Source of the DNA: Rhyacichthys aspro
Lineage: Eukaryota; Chordata; Actinopteri; Gobiiformes; Rhyacichthyidae
Length of the DNA: 64,000 nucleotides
Assembly: GCA_036850595.1 (NCBI GenBank)
Contig: CM072159.1
Span: forward strand, 33,286,636-33,350,635
Direction of reading: 5' to 3'
Part shown: positions 56,937 through 64,000 of the stretch, piece by piece
Numbering within the stretch: the stretch's first letter is position 1
How the letters are laid out: the number at the start of each line of letters is the position of its first letter
Notes under the pieces: model-generated
What the model saw: only the letters and a program-made list of their open reading frames with translations
What the model was told of the DNA's origin: nothing
The model's database searches: none
Program-made: the position numbers and the translations under genes

Positions 56937-59900
56937 ATGTCCAGGTCCTGGATCCTCCTGGTTTTCTTCCTTCTGCAGTTTTCAGGTGAGATGTGAGTCT
57001 GGTTCATCCAGGTCACAGTGTACTACAGTAGTTTAGAAGTAGGCATCTGGAGGAGTGTTTGAGGAGAACAGGGACTGATCAGCTTTATGCTCTGACGGAT
57101 TTACAACATGGATTGAATGAAATTCCTTTTTAAAACTTTTGTGTTTTTCAACAGAAACAAATGGAAGAGATTTGTACCAAACTGTGAGAGAAGGAGCAGA
57201 CGTCAGTTTGTTCTGTGAAAATATGATTCCTGATCAGACTCCATGTCGATTCACCACATGGTACTTTTACAGAAACTCAGGGCAAACACGTCTTTTTATA
57301 AATGGACAGAAGAATTCAGAATTCAGTGACTCAGGAGTGAGTCTGTCTGAGACCTGTTCTCTGGATTTAAAGACAGTCTCAAAGGAACATGCTGGAATCT
57401 ACTATTGTGAACAATACAGATTAAACAAACTACATGAACCCACTTACGTCCATCTGTCTGTTGTGAGCTGTGAGTATTTATTCTGTTTTTACTTTACTGA
57501 AACAGTTTCATGTGAGTCCACAGCCGTGAGCCTCATGTTATTAACATTCTCTCAGACACAAGTCTCTGAGACGAGTCAGAGCAGTGCAAAGTGTAACAGG
57601 GCTGTTTATAGTTTAGGACTAAAAAATAAAAAGGCAGCCTATACACTGTGTGTGTGGTGCACTGTCCGGCCGTGGTGTGTTATAACTCTCTGGCCGTGGT
57701 GTGTTATAACTCTCTGGCAGCGGTGTGTTATAACTCTCTAGCCGCGGTGTGTTATAACTCTCTGGCAGCGGTGTGTTATAACACTCTGGCAGCGGCGCCG
57801 GCCGTGGTGTGTTATAACTCTCTGGCCGTGGTGTGTTATAACACTCTGGCAGCGGCGCCGGCCGTGGTGTGTTATAACTCTCTGGCCGTGGTGTGTTATA
57901 ATTCTCTGTGTGTTATAACACTCACCTTTTCGTCTCTGCTTTGGGCTGTGTTTAGTGGAGAACCCAACAGAACGACCACAGACAGACACCAGTGAAGCAG
58001 GAGGCGCTTCATCAGGACTGAACGGTAACGACTCTGAGTGGATTTAGAACACGACCACTTCTGATCTGTTTTATTCATGAAATTTCAAACGCTAACTTTT
58101 AAACATATTTATATATATTTCTGTTCTTAGAAAGTCACTGGTTTAGACCTGATTTTGTTGTATGTCAGTGCAGAATTAACAGATTTTTAAAGTTTAACTT
58201 TTAAAGGTTTTGGGTTTTTCAACAGAAATAAATGGAAGAGATTTTAGTTATAATTCTCTCACCGTGGTGTGTTATAACTCTCTGGCCGCGGCATGTTATA
58301 ACTCTCTGGCAGCAGTGTGTTATAACTCTCCGGTCGCTATGTGTTATAACTCTCTGGCAGCGGTGTGTTATAACTCTCTGGCAGTGGTGTGTTATAACTC
58401 TCTGGCCGCGGTGTGTTATAACTCTCTGGCCGTGGTGTGTTATAACACTCTGGCAGCGGCGCCGGCCGTGGTGTGTTATAACTCTCTGGCAGCGGCGCCG
58501 GCCGTGGTGTGTTATAACTCTCTGGCAGCAGTGTGCTATAACTCTCTGGCCGCGGTGTGTTATAATTCTCTGTGTGTTATAACACTCACCTTTCCGTCTC
58601 TGCTTTGGGCTGTGTTTAGTGGAGAACCCAACAGAACGACCACAGACAGACACCAGTGAAGCAGGAGGCACTTCATCAGGACTGAACGGTAACGACTCTG
58701 AGTGGATTTAGAACACGACCACTTCTGATCTGTTTTATTCATGAAATTTCAAACGCTAACTTTTAAACATATTTATATATATTTCTGTTCTTAGAAAGTC
58801 ACTGGTTTAGACCTGATTTTGTTGTATGTCAGTGCAGAATTAACAGATTTTTAAAGTTTAACTTTTAAAGGTTTTGGGTTTTTCAACAGAAATAAATGGA
58901 AGAGACTTTAGTTATAATTCTCTCACCGTGGTGTGTTATAACTCTCTGGCCGCGGCGTGCTATAACTCTCTGGCCGCGGTGTGTTATAACTCTCCGGTCG
59001 CTGTGTGTTATAACTCTCTGGCAGCGGTGTGTTATAACTCTCCGGTCGCGGTGTGTTATAACTCTCTGGCAGCGGTGTGTTATAACTCTCTGGCAGCGGT
59101 GTGTTATAACTCTCCGGTCGCAGTGTGTTATAACTCTCCGGTCGCAGTGTGTTATAACTCTCCGGTCGCAGTGTGTTATAACTGTCCGGTCGCAGTGTGT
59201 TATAACTCTCTGGCAGCGGTGTGTAATAACTCTCTGGCAGCGGTGTGTAATAACTCTCTGGCAGCGGTGTGTAATAACTCTCTGGCAGCGGTGTGTTATA
59301 ACTCTCTGGTCGCGGTGTGTTATAACTCTCTGGCAGCGGTGTGTTATAACTCTCTGGCAGCGGTGTGTAATAACTCTCTGGCAGCGGTGTGTTATAACTC
59401 TCTGGTCGCGGTGTGTTATAACTCTCTGGCAGCGGTGTGTTATAACTCTCTGGTCGCGGTGTGTTATAACTCTCTGGCAGCGGTGTGTTATAACTCTCTG
59501 GCAGCGGTGTGTAATAACTCTCTGGCAGCGGTGTGTTATAACTCTCTGGTCGCGGTGTGTAATAACTCTCTGGCAGCGGTGTGTTATAACTCTCTGGCCG
59601 CGGTGTGTTATAACTCTCCGGCAGTAGTGTGTTATAACTCTCTGGCCGCGGTGTGTTATAACTCTCCGGCAGTAGTGTGTTATAACTCTCTGGCCGCGGT
59701 GTGTTATAACTCTCCGGCAGTAGTGTGTTATAACTCTCTGGCCGTGGTGTGTTATAACTCACCTTTCCGTCTCTGCTTTGGGCTGTGTTTAGTGGAGAAC
59801 CCAACAGAACGACCACAGACAGACACCAGTGAAGCAGGAGGCGCTTCATCAGGACTGAACGGTAACGACTCTGAGTGGATTTAGAACACGACCACTTCTG

Positions 59901-62900
59901 ATCTGTTTTATTCATGAAATTTCAAACACTAACTTTTAAACATATTTATATATATTTCTGTTCTTAGAAAGTCACTGGTTTAGACCTGATTTTGTTGTAT
60001 GTCAGTGCAGAATTAACAGATTTTTAAAGTTTAACTTTTAAAGGTTTTGTGTTTTTCAACAGAAATAAATGGAAGAGATTTGTTCCAAACTGTGAGAGAA
60101 GGAGCAGACGTCAGTTTGTTCTGTGAAAATATGATTCCTGATCAGACTCCATGTCGATTCACCACATGGTACTTTTACAGAAACTCAGGGCAAACACGTC
60201 TTTTTATAAATGGACAGAAGAATTCAGTGATTTCAGGAGTGAGTCTGTCTGAGACCTGTTCTCTGGATTTAAAGACAGTCTCAAAGGAACAGGCTGGAAT
60301 CTACTATTGTGAACAGTACAGATTAAACAAACTACATGAACCCACTTACGTCCATCTGTCTGTTGTGAGCTGTGAGTATTTATTCTATATTTTCATGTTT
60401 TCTTGTATTTTGTGCCTCTGTGACATTATGAACCACTTTTGAGTCAAATGTACAAGGACTGTTTATAGTTTTGAAAGAAAAAAAAAAGTAGTTAGTTTCA
60501 TCTGAAATAACTTTCACAGGCTTTAGACTGACATTACAAGATATCATCAGCATTTTCACAGTGTTTCAGAAAAAAAAAATATGACGTACTGTTGCTTTAA
60601 GGAAGTGTCATTACTTCTTTATTGTGTCTTTGTCTCATTTGTGCAGTGAGTGAACTCAGAGATAAAGACAGAGTGGGTCTGAGCTGCTCTGTGTGGACTT
60701 ATGGAGTCTGCAGATTCACAGTGAAGTGGACGAACAAAGACCAAGAAGTGACCAAAGATCACAAACAGCTGCAGACGTCTCACTCTGAGTGTTACAGCAC
60801 TGTGGCCTTTCTGGATCCAGACCGAGCTCAACCTTCACAGTTTTATCAGACTCTGAAGTGTGAAGTCACAGACGACAAACAGAAGTTCAGCTTCAGTCCT
60901 CGTTCTACAGAAATAAACCCAGGTGACATTTCCATTCCACATAATTCTGTTGATTTTATAGTTAATAAACATGATTGTTTCTATATATTTTCAGGAAAAA
61001 GTCCATCTGAGGAAACAGAGACCAGCACAGACCAGACCGGACCAACTCTCACAGGTACAGTCTCTGACTCTTTCACTAATTCACTAATTCTTCTTCAAAT
61101 TTCACCAAAACAAAGAACTTGTTTTAAAATTTTGTTTAGTTCGCACACAAACTCGCACTGCCCCCACACACTCACCTGGTCCCCACACACACTCACCCGG
61201 TCCCCACACACTCACCCTGTCCCCACACACTCACCTGGTCCCCACACACACTCACCTGGTCCCCCCACAGTCACCTGGTCCCCACACACACTCACCTGGT
61301 CCCCACACAGTCACCTGGTCCCCACACACACTCACCTGGTCCCCACACAGTCACCTGGTCCCCACACACACTCACCTGGTCCCCACACAGTCACCTGGTC
61401 CCCCCACACACTCACCAAGTCTGCCCACACACTCACCTGGTCCCCACACACACTCACCCGGTCCCCACACACTCACCCTGTCCCCACACACTCTCCTGGT
61501 CCCCACACATTCTCCTGGTCCCCACACACTCACCAGGTCCCCACACACTCACCTGGTCCCCACACACTCACCTGGTCCCCACACACTCACCTGGTCCACA
61601 CACACTCACCTGGTCCACACACACTCACCTGGTCCCCACACACTCACCTGGTCCACACACACTCACCAAGTCTGCCCACACACATTCACCCGGTCCCCAC
61701 ACACTCACCTGGTCCACACACACTCACCAAGTCTGCCCACACACTCTCCTGGTCCCCACACACTCACCTGGTCCACACACACTCACCTGGTCCCCACACA
61801 CTCACCTGGTCCACACACACTCACCAAGTCTGCCCACACACTCTCCTGGTCCCCACACACTCACCTGGTCCACACACACTCACCTGGTCCCCACACACTC
61901 ACCTGGTCCACACACACTCACCAAGTCTGCCCACACACATTCACCCGGCCCCCATACATACAATGATCAAACCCAAACAGTAATGGCAGAAACAGTACAA
62001 CATCTTAACAGGAACCCCCTCCTCATTAAGTTTGCCCTGAGGGGTCACATACAAAGTCACTGAAGGGACCTGGGGGCCTCCTTGGAGTAAACACAACCTG
62101 CTGCTGAGCAGGGGTGTGTTGAGGGGCAACAGTGAGTCTAGGGCCGTTCTGTTTCTTTGGGAAGGTGTCGAGGGTCCAGGGTCTATGGAGCCAATTCAAT
62201 TCAATTTTATTACTGCTCCCAACAGGTTGTTTTAGGAAGTGGGATTCTCAGCGTTTCTGGGTCAAGTGTGAAAAGAGATGTCACAGTAACATTCTGGTGA
62301 CGAGGAGCAGTGAACGATGAAAACTACTGATGATGTGTTTACTGGAACCATGTGAGAAAGAGGCTTTAGACACGTCTCTGTGACGGAGTCAGAGCTGAGT
62401 AAAATGTAAAGAGAAGTGCAGATGTCCTCAGCTGTGACTTAATACTGAAATAACACTAGCTGCGTTTCCATTACACATATGTGCAAAATTTTATCAATAT
62501 TCTAGAAATGTTACAAATGTTGCAATTACAGTGTTTACATTAAATCATACATGTGAATAAAAACAAACGTATTCGCGCCATAAGTCATTCAAAAAATATG
62601 GCGACGTATGTAAACATCACTTTGATTTACATCAGATTTATTCATATTTCAGCCTCGGTACTAGTGCTCATTATCAAAGGCGACGTTGGCGTCTTACTCA
62701 GGCCATGGAGCCCCTTGTACTTGGGAGCGGCTACGGCGTTTTTGGGAAATTGTACTTGGTGATTGGTGATTTTACAGAAGAGCTGTGGATTCAACATTTC
62801 TGAATGACGCGCTCAACTTTTGATGAGCTGTGCGATGCAGTGGGACTCTTGTGGCCGCTGCGCAGTGCCCAAGGCAGCCAGTTACTACCAAGAAGCGCAT

Positions 62901-63945
62901 TGCCATCGCTATCTACAAACTGGCTAGCTGCAGAGTACAGGGTAGTAGCAGAGACATTTGGAGTGAGTAAAACGACCGTCCTCAGGTGTGTGTGTGGCTT
63001 TTACTACTTCCTGTCAACTTGAGTAGTCTCCGGTTGTTGATCACGTGACTCGTTTCATTCAATAAAAGTGTTTCCATTGCAGTTTTGTGAAATATACCAA
63101 TTTCAATTCGCCTGAAAAACTACCTCATCTAAGCACAAAAACTTGTTTTTGAGTTTTTTTTCGAAAATGTTGTGTTTCCATTAGGCAAATTTATATTCAC
63201 AAATCCAATTTGCACAATTTGACGATCAATGGAAACACAGCTACTGTCACAGGCTTTACACACACATTACTGTGTCTGAACATACTCTAATAATGCATTT
63301 AAACATGCATTTATATAAAATAAAAACCTTCTCCAGGGACAAGATTTGACCAAAAACACCTGAACATGAACCTTTTCTATAATGAAATAATTACTGACGC
63401 ATTATTTTAAATTTGTTCTTTATTTTCTTTTGCAATAAAAATCCCCAGAGCTGTAAAATCATTTACTCAAACTAAATCTATTTTCCTCCAGAACACCTCT
63501 GTTTCAGTCATTTATGTGGGTGAATGGTTAAAGCCCATTGTGTTACTTATCTACCTCACTATGGAACAGACTGAGGCTCAGATCTGTGTGTGTTTGCAGG
63601 TTTACAGCTGAGACACGTGCTCGGCAGTGTGGCTTTGGCAGCTCTCATCACGTGTGTGGCTGTAGTTCTGATCTGGACCAGGACTAAAGGTAGGACTGGT
63701 CCCAGAGTCTCATGAAACAAAGCCAGTGTGGAGCTAAAGACTGTGGTGTGTTTCAGGGCCCAGAGCTCAGAGGAAGCAGCGCACTGTGAGTCTCCACCAA
63801 AACACACACAGGACTCTCACAAACACAGCCTTCAGGTTTGTCTCAGGTGTGTTTGTGTTCACAGGTGGACAGTGAAGGCCTCACAGTGAAGTATGAAAAC
63901 GTTGGAGAGCCTTCTGTGTCTTTAAGATTTCCCAGATCCAGCTGA
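56937..63945 (+). CDS. immunoglobulin-superfamily receptor (V-V-C type), complete, with duplicated exon blocks
   Basis: Cell-surface type I receptor. Exons: signal 56937-56985; V1 57155-57469; hinges 57956-58024, 58620-58688, 59793-59861; V2 60063-60371; second Ig domain 60647-60922; stalk 60995-61054; membrane 63600-63689; tail 63757-63785 and 63865-63945. All splice sites are GT-AG; using all of them gives 471 aa. V1 and V2 are nearly identical (LFCENM, YYCEQY, plus an extra Cys pair CRFTTWYF / ETCSLDL). The second Ig domain has LSCSVWTYG and LKCEVTD. A membrane helix (VALAALITCVAVVLIW) precedes a short basic tail ending in VKYENV, which fits the ITIM pattern VxYxxV and also YxN. I recognise the V plus C layout from a large, mostly unnamed teleost family; no symbol is given. 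Which exons are joined in real transcripts is inference. Confidence 0.85.
57155..57469 (+). CDS. V-type Ig exon 1 of the receptor
   Basis: 105 codons, phase 1 at both ends. It has the disulphide cysteines in LFCENM and YYCEQY, the core Trp in TTWYF and the SLDLKTVSKEHAGIYYC end motif. It differs from V2 by a handful of residues, including a two-codon insertion (EFSDS versus VIS). Confidence 0.93.
57665..57910. repeat. 24-bp minisatellite, block 1 (intron after V1)
   Basis: About ten copies of GTGTGTTATAACTCTCTGGC plus a four-base variable part, some extended by 12 bases (AGCGGCGCCGGC). It lies wholly in the intron between V1 and hinge 1. Confidence 0.95.
57956..58024 (+). CDS. hinge exon 1 of the Ig receptor
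   Basis: A 69-base exon, phase 1 in and out, coding for a Thr/Ser/Glu-rich linker (ENPTERPQTDTSEAGG). Repeated almost exactly at 58620-58688 and 59793-59861. Confidence 0.75.
58226..58688 (+). pseudogene. block 2: V exon remnant fused to minisatellite, then hinge 2
   Basis: The V-exon acceptor and its first ~21 bases (to GGAAGAGATTTTAG) are kept; the rest of the V domain is gone and the sequence passes straight into ~13 copies of the 24-bp unit, then to the hinge 2 acceptor. The repeat frame and the hinge frame disagree, so the fusion cannot be read through as one exon. Hinge 2 (58620-58688) itself is intact. Confidence 0.75.
58890..59861 (+). other. block 3: V exon remnant fused to ~35 copies of a coding-frame minisatellite and hinge 3
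   Basis: The acceptor at 58889/58890, the first codons of the V exon (EINGRDF), about 35 repeats of a 24-bp unit (VCYNSLAA) and hinge 3 are in one open frame of 972 bases, phase 1 at both ends like the other exons of this gene. It could be read as one 324-codon exon, or the acceptor at 59792 could be used so that only the hinge is included. Nothing in the sequence alone shows that the repeat is translated; a 24-bp unit without stops stays open automatically. Confidence 0.6.
60063..60371 (+). CDS. V-type Ig exon 2 of the receptor
   Basis: 103 codons, phase 1 at both ends, with all V-set hallmarks. No signal-peptide exon is seen between hinge 3 and this exon, so it should belong to the same transcript as V1. 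Confidence 0.9.
60647..60922 (+). CDS. second-type Ig exon of the receptor
   Basis: 92 codons with cysteines in LSCSVW and LKCEVTD and the core Trp in TVKWTNKD; an extra Cys pair (GVCRF, SECYS) is present. Phase 1 at both ends. Confidence 0.9.
61145..61955. repeat. 19-21-bp minisatellite (CACCTGGTCCCCACACACT)
   Basis: About 41 copies in the intron between the stalk exon (ends 61054) and the membrane exon (63600). Variants CAGTCACC, TGGTCCACACAC and CAAGTCTGCC occur in a partly higher-order order. Frames through it are repeat products. Confidence 0.95.
62457..63243 (+). mobile_element. PIF/Harbinger-like element, degraded, in the Ig-receptor intron
   Basis: Ends TAGCTGCGTTTCCATT and AATGGAAACACAGCTA form an inverted repeat with one mismatch. 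Around 62804-63022 the frame reads TFDELCDAVG, then AEYRVVAETFGVSKTTVLRC, the N-terminal part of a Harbinger (HARBI1-type) transposase. The catalytic part is absent. Confidence 0.8.
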
Positions 63946-64000
63946 GCCTCAAACCTCTCACTGACCTCACAGCGTTTACAGGACATTCTCTGATATTTAT

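Noticed and set aside
58896..59915. Other frames across the 24-bp repeat, including 330 codons on the minus strand
   Set aside because: Repeat-derived; unlike the VCYNSLAA frame they do not join with the splice sites and frame of the Ig receptor.
60622..61983. 453-codon open frame through the second Ig domain and the CACCTGGTCC array
   Set aside because: It runs through consensus donors at 60922 and 61054 into an intron minisatellite; the spliced model to the membrane exon is better.
1..64000. Search for tRNA, rRNA, endogenous virus or phage-type genes
   Set aside because: None recognised by eye on either strand; only DNA transposon remnants and short retroposon tails were seen.

Overview
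The window is teleost fish nuclear DNA. It has spliced vertebrate genes with GT-AG introns, fish-type transposons (Tc1-like, Kolobok-like with TTAA target sites, PIF/Harbinger), and a very heavy load of minisatellites that fills roughly a fifth of the sequence. I cannot name the species; the repeats and gene content fit a percomorph. No prokaryotic, organellar or viral gene was recognised, and no tRNA or rRNA.

Layout. 1-569 (-) is the 5' end of a tmem121b (CECR6) gene cut by the window edge. It is followed by an 11-bp minisatellite that runs into a 97-base assembly gap (2363-2459). 2463-5326 is a decayed Kolobok-like DNA transposon and 5806-6299 a MITE. 6562-7902 (-) is an intact single-exon RING/PRY-SPRY TRIM gene. 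10373-20309 (+) is a complete 11-exon il17ra gene (772 codons). 20340-25640 is intergenic, with a 32-bp minisatellite and a piggyBac-like MITE. 25643-26704 (-) is a full second copy of tmem121b, followed by a 2.7-kb array of the same 11-bp minisatellite. 30053-41216 (-) is a complete 8-exon makorin-1 gene whose introns hold five or more arrays of a 21-bp minisatellite in both orientations. 45299-47771 (+) is a TLR1-family Toll-like receptor. 49592-50580 is a deleted Tc1-like element. 52416-53107 (+) is an apolipoprotein-L-like gene with one frameshift. 56937-63945 (+) is a complete immunoglobulin-superfamily receptor gene built from tandemly duplicated blocks.

Function. Five of the genes are immune in type: il17ra (IL-17 signalling through a SEFIR domain), TRIM (ubiquitin ligase), TLR (TIR signalling), APOL-like, and the two-V-domain Ig receptor with an ITIM-like tail. 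The convergent il17ra / tmem121b pair matches the arrangement I recall for human 22q11 (IL17RA next to CECR6), which supports both names.

The most unusual region is 57155-60371. A block of V exon, intron minisatellite and hinge exon is repeated. In two blocks the V exon has been cut and fused to a 24-bp minisatellite; in one of these the whole fusion (58890-59861) stays open in the frame of the gene. The other question worth settling is whether the two nearly identical tmem121b copies are a true duplication or an assembly artefact beside the gap.
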